From the NCBI GenBank assembly GCA_016937135.1, contig JAFGWO010000016.1, positions 1 to 7,292 of the forward strand: a stretch of 7,292 nt of DNA, written 5' to 3'. Shown here in pieces: positions 1-6,624 of the stretch (position 1 is its first letter; each line of letters begins with the position of its first letter). The stretch is from Pseudomonadota bacterium. GTDB lineage: Bacteria > BMS3Abin14. Under the pieces are notes generated by a model. It saw only the letters and a list, made by a program, of their open reading frames with translations, searched no databases and had not been told where the DNA came from. The position numbers were made by a program, and so were the translations under genes.

Positions 1-1
1 G

Positions 2-283
2 GCCCGCCATGCCTATGAACTGAGCGATATCGATTTTGTCCAGGCGGGGGACCTTTACCGCAAGGTTATGACAGCCCGGGACCGGAAGAACCTTGTGAGC
101 AACATCGTCGGGCACCTGAAAAATGCCCGGAAGCGCATCCAGCTCCGCCAGTGCGCCCTCTTTTACAAGGCCGACCCGGATTATGGAAAGAAAGTGGCCA
201 AAGGCCTCCGACTGGATCCGGCCGAGGTGAAGCGCCTGGCGGACATGTCCCAGGAGGAGAGAGTCAAGGCGACCGCCAAGTAA
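2..283 (+). CDS. Catalase, C-terminal fragment (5' end outside window)
   Basis: This is the last 93 residues of a heme catalase (hydrogen peroxide to water and oxygen), open at the window's left edge. The frame runs from base 2 to TAA at 281-283. The fragment matches the C-terminal catalase-related helical domain of small-subunit catalases: DFVQAGDLYR, then LVSNIVGHLKNA, then IQLRQCALFYKADPDYGKKVAKGL. The family typically shows D(F/Y)xQPGxLYRLM, LxxNIAxxL and FxKADPxYGxxVAxxLGL at the same places. The tail after KGL is about 20 residues longer and charged (DPAEVKRLADMSQEERVKATAK). The catalytic His/Asn and heme-ligating Tyr lie upstream and cannot be checked, so the enzyme's integrity is unknown. 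An internal ATG at 68 is not the gene start, because the homologous frame continues to its left. The gene ends shortly before a strong terminator, so it is probably the last gene of its transcript. Family assignment is confident from motif recall; the subfamily (katA-like) is inferred. Confidence 0.9.
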   Translation, partial: ARHAYELSDIDFVQAGDLYRKVMTARDRKNLVSNIVGHLKNARKRIQLRQCALFYKADPDYGKKVAKGLRLDPAEVKRLADMSQEERVKATAK

Positions 284-328
284 GGATCCCAACCCTGCTG
301 GAAGGGATAGATATGGCCCTCCAACAAG

Positions 329-364
329 AAAAAGCCCCCGGAGGAATCCTCCAGGGGGCTTTTT
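329..364 (+). terminator. Rho-independent terminator after catalase
   Basis: AGCCCCC (332-338) pairs with GGGGGCT (354-360), continuing through GGAGG/CCTCC around an AAT loop with a single bulged A at 353. The stem is followed by a T run (360-364). An A run (329-333) precedes the stem, so the structure could also work on the minus strand, although no minus-strand gene ends here. It lies about 45 bp after the catalase stop. Confidence 0.9.
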
Positions 365-505
365 CTGAAGAGAAAACGATTAATTAAAAAGGAACCTTTT
401 TTTCCCAGAAACACCCCTCCCTATCCTCCTTTTTCCTGGCCCATGGTTCGGCCGATTGGAGTTCATGGATGTAACCCTGTATCGAACAAAGGGAAAATGG
501 TTCGC

Positions 506-534
506 TTGAACCTTTGGTATGAAAATTGTAAAAA
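506..534 (+). promoter_or_regulatory. Candidate sigma70 promoter for the lipoprotein gene
   Basis: TTGAAC (506-511) resembles a -35 box and is followed after 17 bp by TAAAAA (529-534), a 4/6 match to TATAAT, in the AT-rich leader about 75 bp before the ATG at 609. A short dyad, GGTTC-GCTT-GAACC (499-512), overlaps the -35 box and could be an operator or a leader hairpin. The match is weak and other AT-rich hexamers nearby (for example TTATAC at 535-540) could serve as the -10. Confidence 0.3.
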
Positions 535-608
535 TTATACATTACTCCGGGTTCCAACATAAAATTGTGTGAACAACCAGTCATTGAAAATTGACAGGGA
601 GGTTTATT

Positions 609-1748
609 ATGAGAAGCAGAGTGATTCGAACCCTGGCCATCTTTTCCCTGGCGGTCTTCGCCGCGTGCGGCGGATCGTCGGATAGCGCGACCGAAGACAC
701 AGGGGCCATTGGCAGCACCGCGACGTCGGCCCAGATTGTATTTCTTCAGGCGGAAGGGGAGTTTTTCGTTACCGGTGTCGTCTTTAACGACATCAACGGC
801 GACGGAATCATGAGCACCTGCGAGCCGGGGATCGAGGGGGTGACAGTGGAGATTGAAACCGCCCTGGGACAGTTCCTGGACGGAGCGGTGACCAACGAAC
901 TGGGACTTTACGCCCTCACGCTAACCGCGGCCGGCGACTACAGGATTGTTGAAACGGATCTTTCCGGCTACGCTTCTTCCGTAAATTCCGTGGATCTGGT
1001 TGGCCTAACTGGGAATGCCACCGTAGATTTCGCCGACGAAACCGAGGTTCCGAGCTACAGCATCTGCGGGGTGGTCTTCGAAGACAGGGACGGCAATGGT
1101 GTGATGGATTCGGACAACATCGGTATGCCTGGAGTAACGGTCACGCTCACCTATGGGCAGGATGCCGCGGTCGGTGAGATTGCCACCGGCGATGCGGGGA
1201 TATACGCATTCGCCGTCACGACGGAAGGGAGCTATGCGGCCAAAGTGACGGAACCCGAGGGCTATCGCCTGACTACTGTAAGTCCTCTGGGAGTCGATGT
1301 GCCGCCCGGTGATCTTGAAGCAGATTTCGGCCTCCAGTCGTACGTGGATGTCTATGTTGATATCAAGCCCTGCAATGAGGCAAACCCTGTGAACCTGAAG
1401 AGCCAGGGGGTCCTCCCGACGGCCATCCTCGGGAGCGTGGAATTTGATGTCGAAAATATTGACCCCCAGACAATTCTTCTTGAAGGAGTAGCGCCCGCGA
1501 GAGCAAATACCGGGTATGTCTGCGGTGACGAGGAGTGCGAGGAAGGGGAGATTGGCGATGACGGGTTCCTTGACCTGCTCCTCAAGTTCGACACCCCTGC
1601 CCTCGCGGACACCCTGATGGCTCAGTATCCCGACCTCGCAAGGGGCGACATCGTGCCCCTCGGCTTTACGGGCTCGCTGTATGACGGGACGGCCCTGGCG
1701 GCCGATCCGGCCATCCGGATTCTCATCGTCCAGGTCCCGAAAGAGTAG
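609..1748 (+). CDS. Predicted lipoprotein with two SdrD-B-like repeats and a VDIKP-type C-terminal domain
   Basis: This gene encodes a 379-residue exported protein. The ATG at 609 is chosen because GGGAGG (597-602) sits 6 nt before it; an in-frame TTG at 591 lies upstream of that site. Residues 1-20 form a signal peptide ending in VFAAC, so Cys20 is a plausible lipidation site (Phe at -3 is not ideal). Gly at +2 does not predict retention in the inner membrane. Two Cna-B/SdrD-B-like beta-sandwich repeats follow. Repeat 1 is about 53-142 (TGVVFNDINGDG, GVTVEI, YRIVETDLSGY) and repeat 2 about 151-241 (CGVVFEDRDGNGVMD, GVTVTL, EPEGY, then ADFG). Both begin with an acidic DxNGDG/DxDGNG loop typical of the calcium sites in such repeats. 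Residues 246-377 (VDIKPC, NLKSQGVLPTAILG, FDVENIDPQTI, LLLKFDT, GFTGSLYDGTAL) match a domain often found at the C-terminus of secreted bacterial proteins ('VDIKPGSxxNPxNxxSxGVLPVAILGT'). It has an acidic insert, CGDEECEEGE, at 305-314. The likely role is a calcium-stabilised surface or matrix protein; its ligand is unknown. It is probably monocistronic, since terminators lie on both sides. Confidence 0.88.
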   Translation: MRSRVIRTLAIFSLAVFAACGGSSDSATEDTGAIGSTATSAQIVFLQAEGEFFVTGVVFNDINGDGIMSTCEPGIEGVTVEIETALGQFLDGAVTNELGLYALTLTAAGDYRIVETDLSGYASSVNSVDLVGLTGNATVDFADETEVPSYSICGVVFEDRDGNGVMDSDNIGMPGVTVTLTYGQDAAVGEIATGDAGIYAFAVTTEGSYAAKVTEPEGYRLTTVSPLGVDVPPGDLEADFGLQSYVDVYVDIKPCNEANPVNLKSQGVLPTAILGSVEFDVENIDPQTILLEGVAPARANTGYVCGDEECEEGEIGDDGFLDLLLKFDTPALADTLMAQYPDLARGDIVPLGFTGSLYDGTALAADPAIRILIVQVPKE

Positions 1749-1772
1749 CTGCGGCATCTACCGGTCTTTTCG

Positions 1773-1802
1773 GGCCCCGCCTTTCCGGCGGGGCCTTTCT
1801 TT
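1773..1802 (+). terminator. Rho-independent terminator after lipoprotein gene
   Basis: GGCCCCGCC (1773-1781) pairs perfectly with GGCGGGGCC (1787-1795) around a TTTCC loop, followed by TTTCTTT (1796-1802). It lies 25 bp after the TAG stop of the lipoprotein gene and separates it from glgX. The remaining 117 bp before glgX show no confident promoter. Confidence 0.93.
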
Positions 1803-1919
1803 GTAAAAAAATTGATTCCAGACCGGTTTAAACCGCGGGTCGGTTAACGGAAACAGGCCGAACGTGGTAAAAGATAAGGATCAGACAGGGGAACTTTTCG
1901 AGAACCGGGAGGGTTGCCT

Positions 1920-4019
1920 ATGAAGGTTTTGCCGGGAGAGTCCTATCCCCTTGGGGCCGTTTTTGACGGCTCGGGGACCAACTTCTCGCTTTTTTCCAAA
2001 ATCGCCGAGAAAGTCTACCTCTGCCTTTTCGATGGGAAAAACCGGGAGGAAAGGATCGAGCTGCCCGAGGTAACCGGCTACCGCTGGCACGGATACTTCC
2101 CCGAGGTCAAACCCGGCCAGAGGTACGGTTACCGTGTCCACGGCCCGTGGGATCCTCCCAGCGGCCACCTCTGCAATCCGGCGAAACTCCTTTTAGATCC
2201 CTATGCCAAGGCTATCGATGGCCAGGTCCGGTGGGACGAAGCCCTCTTCCCCTGCAGGGCCGGGGGATGCCCGCAGATTCCCTGCATGAAGGACAGCGCC
2301 CCGTTCATGCCCCGCTGCATCGTCTATCACTCGGACTTCGACTGGAGGGGAGAAACCCGGCCCCGGAGGCAATGGCACGAGACCGTCATCTACGAAACCC
2401 ACGTCAAGGGGTTCACCGCCCTTAATCCCGGAATTCCACGGAAGATCCGCGGGACGTACGCTGGCCTTGCCCATCCCGCGGCCATCGATCATCTCAAGCG
2501 CCTTGGGGTGACCGCGGTGGAGCTCATGCCGGTCCACCAGTTCATCCACGACTGGAGGCTCGTCCAGATGGGCCTCACCAATTACTGGGGGTATAACTCC
2601 ATCGGGTACTTCGCCCCCCACAATGAATACGCCTCTGACTCCTCTCCCGGCGGAGGGGTCGCGGAATTCAAGGAGATGGTAAAAACCCTTCACGGCGAGG
2701 GCATCGAGGTCATCCTGGATGTCGTCTACAATCATACCGCCGAAGGGAACCATCTTGGGCCGATGCTCTCTTTCAAGGGGATCGATAATGCCTACTATTA
2801 CCGCCTCCAGGGAGACAAAAGGTATTATCTGGATTACACCGGCACCGGCAACAGCCTGAACATGAACCCTCCCCACGTTCTGAAACTGGTCATGGATTCC
2901 CTTCGCTACTGGGTCCAGGAGATGCATGTGGATGGGTTCCGGTTCGATCTGGCTGCCACCCTCGCGCGGGAGCTTCACGAGGTGGACCGGCTTTCCACCT
3001 TTTTCGACATCATCCATCAGGACCCCGTGATCAGCCGGGTCAAGCTCATTGCCGAGCCGTGGGATCTTGGGGAGGGTGGGTACCAGGTGGGAAATTTCCC
3101 GGCTCTCTGGACGGAGTGGAACGGCAAATACCGGGACTGCATCCGCGATTACTGGCGGGGGGAGGAACAGACCATGGGGGAATTCGCAAGGCGCTTTACC
3201 GGAAGTTCCGACCTTTACAAGGACGATTCCCGCAGGCCGCACGCCAGCATCAATTTCATCACCGCCCATGACGGATTCACCCTCGAGGACCTTGTTTCCT
3301 ACAACGAGAAGCACAATGAGGCCAACGGGGAGGGAAACCGGGACGGGGAAAATCATAACCGGTCCTGGAATTGCGGGGTGGAAGGTCCCACCTCCGATCC
3401 GGAGATCCTCCGCCTGCGGGCCCGCCAGAAGAGGAACTTTCTGGCCACTCTGTTTCTCTCCCAGGGGGTCCCCATGCTTTCCGGAGGAGACGAGATAGGG
3501 CGCACCCAGAAGGGAAACAATAACGCCTACTGCCAGGACAACAAGATCTCCTGGTACGACTGGAAAAAAGCGGATGGCGAGCTTCTCGAATTCACAAGCA
3601 GGCTCATCCAGTTCCGGGACGCGCACCCTGTTTTTCACCGCCGGAACTGGTTCCAGGATCAGCCCATCCACGGCAGCGGGGTGTTTGACATCGCCTGGTT
3701 CACCCTGGAGGGCCAGCAGATGGATGAGAATGATTGGGGTAAAGGCCACGTCAAATCCCTGGGGATCTTTCTGAACGGGTCCACCATCCCCAACCCCAAC
3801 CCTCGGGGCGAACCCGTGACCGACGAGAGTTTTTTCCTCATGCTCAACGGCCACTCCAAACAACGGATATTTCGCCTTCCGGGACCCGCCTGGGGCTCCG
3901 TCTGGGTGAAGGAATTCGATACAACGTCCGGCTGGAGCGAAAAAGAGGAAACAAGTCTGGCGGAAACCATGCTGGAACTGGGTCCCCGGTCCATGATCCT
4001 CCTGCGGCGAAAATCCTGA
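1920..4019 (+). CDS. glgX: Glycogen debranching enzyme GlgX (GH13 isoamylase type)
   Basis: This complete gene encodes a 699-residue cytoplasmic enzyme that hydrolyses alpha-1,6 branch linkages in glycogen or limit dextrin. The ATG at 1920 is chosen because GGGAGGG (1907-1913) lies 6 nt upstream; an in-frame TTG at 1914 directly abuts that site and is unlikely. Residues of about 8-100 form a CBM48/isoamylase N-terminal domain (YPLGAVFDGSGTNFSLFS, RYGYRVHGPWDP, LLLDPYAKAI). The (beta/alpha)8 barrel has all four GH13 motifs: DVVYNHT (267-273), GFRFDLA with nucleophile Asp343, IAEPWDLG with acid/base Glu379, and TAHDG with His450 and Asp451. The GlgX/TreX signatures NNAYCQDNKISWYDW and a C-terminal beta domain with MLNGHSKQRIFRLP follow. 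Length is close to the family norm (E. coli GlgX is about 657 aa). No other glycogen gene is adjacent, so this is a stand-alone locus. Separating GlgX from TreX or plant-type isoamylase by specificity is not possible from motifs alone. Confidence 0.96.
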   Translation: MKVLPGESYPLGAVFDGSGTNFSLFSKIAEKVYLCLFDGKNREERIELPEVTGYRWHGYFPEVKPGQRYGYRVHGPWDPPSGHLCNPAKLLLDPYAKAIDGQVRWDEALFPCRAGGCPQIPCMKDSAPFMPRCIVYHSDFDWRGETRPRRQWHETVIYETHVKGFTALNPGIPRKIRGTYAGLAHPAAIDHLKRLGVTAVELMPVHQFIHDWRLVQMGLTNYWGYNSIGYFAPHNEYASDSSPGGGVAEFKEMVKTLHGEGIEVILDVVYNHTAEGNHLGPMLSFKGIDNAYYYRLQGDKRYYLDYTGTGNSLNMNPPHVLKLVMDSLRYWVQEMHVDGFRFDLAATLARELHEVDRLSTFFDIIHQDPVISRVKLIAEPWDLGEGGYQVGNFPALWTEWNGKYRDCIRDYWRGEEQTMGEFARRFTGSSDLYKDDSRRPHASINFITAHDGFTLEDLVSYNEKHNEANGEGNRDGENHNRSWNCGVEGPTSDPEILRLRARQKRNFLATLFLSQGVPMLSGGDEIGRTQKGNNNAYCQDNKISWYDWKKADGELLEFTSRLIQFRDAHPVFHRRNWFQDQPIHGSGVFDIAWFTLEGQQMDENDWGKGHVKSLGIFLNGSTIPNPNPRGEPVTDESFFLMLNGHSKQRIFRLPGPAWGSVWVKEFDTTSGWSEKEETSLAETMLELGPRSMILLRRKS

Positions 4020-4061
4020 GAAACTTTGAGAGGTTTTCCGTGACGGTCCGCCCGCTGGCAA

Positions 4062-5375
4062 TCAGAAAAAATACCTGGCCCGGGCCTCGGTTTTCCAGCG
4101 GTTGGGTTTTTCCCCGTATTCGGTCCCTCCATCTCCGGCGAGTAGGTTTATCCGGAACCTGAGCTCCAGGTTGGTGACCCCGGTATAGATGATCTCCGGA
4201 ATGAGATTGAAGGATCCATCGTTGACATTGAGGATGGATGTAAGGGCGGGGGTGAAATACAGCCACCCGAAAGGTTCCTTCTGGCTGGCGCGAAGGTAAA
4301 GGTAATCCCTCATGAAATTGGGTTTCTGGTAGGGACCTGAAATCTCCCTTAACTGGGCAAGCTCCGTTTCAGTGGCCCCTTCGACGAGAGTATAAAAAAC
4401 CCCCGCTTCCCCCTCTGTGTACCCTTGGCCGTTGCGATAATATTCGACGATATAGGTGGTCTCGGCCGCAGTCAGATAACGGATCCCGAGAAGCCAGCTT
4501 TGGGCGTCATCGGTTTCAGACTCCAGGGAATAATCCGGCGCCAGGATTCTTTTGAAGGAATCCTCCACCAGCGCCCACTCCCCGTGGATCTCGAAGTTGG
4601 TGGAAAGGTTGCGGGAAAAATCCGCGCCAAACCGGAAGGTCCGCGCCCCTTCCGAAAGAACCATAAAATCGATATCCGTATCATGCCAGAGGAGATACAG
4701 CTTCCCGGCCCAGTTCCAGGATTCCTCCTGTCCGAAATTGTCATTGATGTCCTCGTCGACGGGAAAGGCTGCCCCCGTAAAAGCCAGGGTCCTCATGGAT
4801 CCGGGAAAACTCCAGACAAGATCAGCTATGGCCATCCAGAACCCCTCCATAGCGAGATCCGGGTCGGACGGGTTTTTTTCACGGCTGATAAAAGCGACCG
4901 GGCTGAAGGCATACCCCTTTCCCCACCGGGCAAGGGTCTTCCCCGCGGAGAAAGAGACCCCCGGGGCCGCCTGCCATGAAGCGTACCCCTCAAGGAGTGT
5001 GTATTCGTCCTCCTGATCCTCCTCGCTGGCGGTTCCCTGCAGGCTGGCCATGGAGAAGATCCTGACCGGGCCTGCCTGCCAGTTCAGATCGGGCTGGAGG
5101 GTGACCCCGAAAAGGTCTCTGGAGGAATCCTGGTCCTGGTCGAAGAAACTGAGAAGGTATTGGGAGGAATCTTCCCGGAACCGGGAATGGGAGGCCTCCA
5201 TCTGGACAAACCCCCCAAGTTCGAGGGGTGATTTTTCGAATTCCCTCGCATCGAAGGTAAACTCTTCATCCCATCCCACAAACCCTCCGGTTTCTTCCCC
5301 GGGGGCGGGAAAGGGCGAAGCCAGCAGCAGGAAGAGGACAAGGGCTGCTGTTTGCCGTCCTGAAAACCGCGTCAT
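4062..5375 (-). CDS. Predicted outer-membrane beta-barrel protein
   Basis: This gene encodes a 437-residue exported protein. Residues 1-26 form a Sec signal peptide (basic MTRFSGR, hydrophobic AALVLFLLLAS, likely cut after APG). The mature part has many alternating polar/hydrophobic segments rich in Trp, Tyr and Phe, such as FVQMEASHSRF, LNWQAGPVRIFSMASLQ, YASWQAAPGVSFSAGKTLARWG, FRFGADFSRNL and LELRFRINLLAG. It ends in RARYFF with a terminal Phe, the usual recognition signal for barrel insertion by BAM. Its ATG overlaps the stop of the upstream LolA-like gene (ATGA at 5375-5372), implying translational coupling and a shared job. The likely role is the outer-membrane part of an export or lipid/lipoprotein-handling system that also has the LolA-like protein and the FtsX-type permease. 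I do not recognise a named family with certainty. Porin-like and DUF1302-like barrels are alternatives. The gene converges on glgX with only 42 bp between the two stops. Confidence 0.82.
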   Translation of the reverse strand: MTRFSGRQTAALVLFLLLASPFPAPGEETGGFVGWDEEFTFDAREFEKSPLELGGFVQMEASHSRFREDSSQYLLSFFDQDQDSSRDLFGVTLQPDLNWQAGPVRIFSMASLQGTASEEDQEDEYTLLEGYASWQAAPGVSFSAGKTLARWGKGYAFSPVAFISREKNPSDPDLAMEGFWMAIADLVWSFPGSMRTLAFTGAAFPVDEDINDNFGQEESWNWAGKLYLLWHDTDIDFMVLSEGARTFRFGADFSRNLSTNFEIHGEWALVEDSFKRILAPDYSLESETDDAQSWLLGIRYLTAAETTYIVEYYRNGQGYTEGEAGVFYTLVEGATETELAQLREISGPYQKPNFMRDYLYLRASQKEPFGWLYFTPALTSILNVNDGSFNLIPEIIYTGVTNLELRFRINLLAGDGGTEYGEKPNRWKTEARARYFF

Positions 5376-6115
5376 CTCAGCTCATCAGCCTTTGGCAGAT
5401 AGTTCAGGGTGAAGACCTCATCCGGGAAATCCCGGGCCTTGATGTCGGAAAAGAGCATCACGCTTTTGTAGCCCTTCTGGAGGGGACTGTCCGTTTCAAG
5501 GACCCCCGGCCTCACGATGCCGTCTTCGAACTCGCGGACCTGGCTGTAATGGAGGGTCTTGATGAGCAGGCCGGAGGAGGCGAAGCATTGGATCTCGGTG
5601 GGGATGAGGGCGTCTTTTAAAACAGCCATCTCGAGACGATCGTAGGCCACAGCACCGGTTTTGGCCTTGAGATCCAGGTGATAAAGATCCCCTTCCTCAC
5701 TGATGGAGGTGACGTCGTATTCGACGGAGTAGTCAAGGCGGAGGAGATCGGAGTTGTTGAAGACGCCGCCCACGACGGACTGAAGGCTCGTGATCCGGAT
5801 GGGCTTGCCCACGTTGGGTATATAGAGCCACATGTTGTCTTCCAGCCTCAAGGTGGCGCGTCCCTTTTCACTGGCCGGGGAAAGAAAGAGGGCGATCATC
5901 TTGTCCCGGCCTTTTTTCACCGTGAAAAGGACGAATTCCTTGCGGGTGCCGTCGGGCTCTATGTTGATGAGCTTCCGGTACATCTCGTAGCTCTCGGGGT
6001 TGAGGTTGCGGTCGACTTTCAGAAGGATCTCCTGGCCGTCAAGGGCCAGGGCGGGCAGCGTCCACATGCCAAGGGAAAGGACCAGGATCGTAATTTTCAA
6101 GAATTCTATATTCAT
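5372..6115 (-). CDS. LolA-like outer-membrane lipoprotein-sorting family protein
   Basis: This gene encodes a 247-residue periplasmic protein. Residues 1-24 form a signal peptide (hydrophobic ITILVLSLGMWTL, probable cut after ALA). There is no lipobox Cys. The mature part fits the LolA-like family annotated as 'outer membrane lipoprotein-sorting protein': GQEILLKVDRNLNPESYEM at the start, KGRDKMIALFLSPASEKGRATLRLEDNMWLYIPNVGKPIRI (66-107), GGVFNNSDLLRLDYSVEYDV (116-135) and the late ARDFPDEVFTLNYL (227-240). These proteins form an open beta-barrel half-shell thought to hold an acyl chain or lipid. They commonly sit beside ABC or RND transporters, unlike the housekeeping LolA. The start is supported by AAAAGGAG (6127-6120 on the minus strand), 4 nt before the ATG. 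The 3' end overlaps the barrel gene by 4 nt. The gene is preceded by a 539-bp palindrome-rich gap after the permease gene. The cargo is unknown. Confidence 0.87.
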   Translation of the reverse strand: MNIEFLKITILVLSLGMWTLPALALDGQEILLKVDRNLNPESYEMYRKLINIEPDGTRKEFVLFTVKKGRDKMIALFLSPASEKGRATLRLEDNMWLYIPNVGKPIRITSLQSVVGGVFNNSDLLRLDYSVEYDVTSISEEGDLYHLDLKAKTGAVAYDRLEMAVLKDALIPTEIQCFASSGLLIKTLHYSQVREFEDGIVRPGVLETDSPLQKGYKSVMLFSDIKARDFPDEVFTLNYLPKADELR

Positions 6116-6240
6116 GACGCTCCTTTTAAAATCAGGTTCATCCGGTTAATGCGTATCTGGGCTAAAAAAGATTCAAGGCAAATTTACCACAGTGTGACCC
6201 TCTCCGGTGACTCCACAGGGTTTCACAGGATAAGACACAT

Positions 6241-6311
6241 CCCCCTCACCGGAGCCGCAACACCGATTTCCCTGGAAATCCTTCTCCCTCCGGGAGAAGT
6301 CGGTGAGGGGG
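6241..6311. repeat. Nested intergenic palindrome, REP/MITE-like
   Basis: Perfect 11-bp outer arms CCCCCTCACCG (6241-6251) and CGGTGAGGGGG (6301-6311) enclose two further perfect hairpins: GATTTCC/GGAAATC (6265-6271 with 6274-6280) and CTTCTCCC/GGGAGAAG (6281-6288 with 6292-6299). CACCGA (6261-6266) can compete for the same right arm (TCGGTG, 6300-6305). The element could fold as a branched stem-junction in RNA or as a cruciform. CCCTCACC...CTCCC...GGGAG...GGTGAGGG is a style of dispersed intergenic repeat known from many proteobacterial genomes. That this copy is one of many is inference. Confidence 0.7.
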
Positions 6312-6401
6312 AGCAGGAGACACAAAAAAACAGTTTTTCGGGGAGCCGAGTGGCCGTGTTCCACCCTGTGTACCCCTGCTTGTCAAGCCGTAGCTTCCTG
6401 C

Positions 6402-6433
6402 GAAGGCTGGTGGAGCGGCCTTCAGCCGGCCGC
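6402..6433. repeat. GC-rich REP-like dyad
   Basis: GCGGCC (6415-6420) and GGCCGC (6428-6433) form a stem around TTCAGCC, with GAAGGC (6402-6407) able to pair alternatively with GCCTTC (6418-6423). The core GGAGCGGCCTTCAGCCGGCC resembles REP-type 'GAGCGGCCTTCAGGCCGC' repeats. It sits in a gene-free stretch close to a second palindrome. Copy number in the genome is unknown. Confidence 0.45.
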
Positions 6434-6462
6434 GCTGTGGTGGATTGGCTCTGGACCTTTTT

Positions 6463-6484
6463 TACCTGACCCATCCATCAGGTA
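6463..6484. other. Perfect 7-bp hairpin
   Basis: TACCTGA (6463-6469) and TCAGGTA (6478-6484) form a perfect stem around an 8-nt loop (CCCATCCA). A T run (6458-6463) lies on the plus-strand 5' side only, so read on the minus strand the stem is followed by A's rather than U's. It is therefore not a canonical terminator for the permease transcript. Its role is unknown; an RNA stability hairpin or an operator are possibilities. Confidence 0.4.
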
Positions 6485-6624
6485 CGGGTTCCGGAGCCTT
6501 CCAACCAAAAATAAAAGCCTGTCCCGACTTGCCGAATCCAAAAAACAAACATCCCCGGATCCATGGCAGGAAGGCATTAACCAGATGAACCAAAAATCAT
6601 TGAGTGAGTTTTTTCGGGAACCAC

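Larger units (their letters stand above)
284..608. other. Intergenic region between catalase and lipoprotein genes
   Basis: This 325-bp stretch has no credible gene. It holds the catalase terminator (329-364), then a clearly AT-richer stretch from about 366 to 608. That stretch includes a weak A/T hairpin (386-391 with 396-401), a dyad at 499-512 and a possible promoter at 506-534. The 66-codon minus-strand reading frame at 384-584 has low-complexity, unfamiliar content and no convincing ribosome binding site, so it is not called. I did not recognise a riboswitch. Confidence 0.6.

Noticed and set aside
386..403. A/T hairpin with a T run, possible second terminator
   Set aside because: The stem has only one G-C pair beyond A-T pairs with a tiny loop. 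It follows a much stronger terminator and would be unstable alone.
384..584. 66-codon minus-strand reading frame in the leader
   Set aside because: It has no recognisable family, no convincing ribosome binding site, and lies in an AT-rich leader with promoter-like sequence on the other strand.
591..596. Perfect -35-like TTGACA just before the lipoprotein gene, and the same TTG as an alternative start codon
   Set aside because: As a -35 box it would place transcription start inside the coding region and has no matching -10. As a start codon it lies upstream of the good GGGAGG site that fits the ATG at 609.
1005..1757. 250-codon minus-strand open frame opposite the lipoprotein gene
   Set aside because: It is antisense to a gene with clear signal peptide and domain repeats, and its own product has no recognisable features.
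2193..4061. 622-codon minus-strand open frame opposite glgX
   Set aside because: It is a long antisense frame in high-GC DNA. Its protein has no recognisable domain, while the plus strand encodes a fully conserved GH13 enzyme.
5678..6469. 263-codon plus-strand frame opposite the LolA-like gene
   Set aside because: It is antisense to a gene with a signal peptide, ribosome binding site and family motifs. It runs on into the palindromes without any domain.
6463..6484. Terminator for the permease transcript
   Set aside because: The hairpin is perfect, but the T run is on the wrong side for minus-strand transcription.
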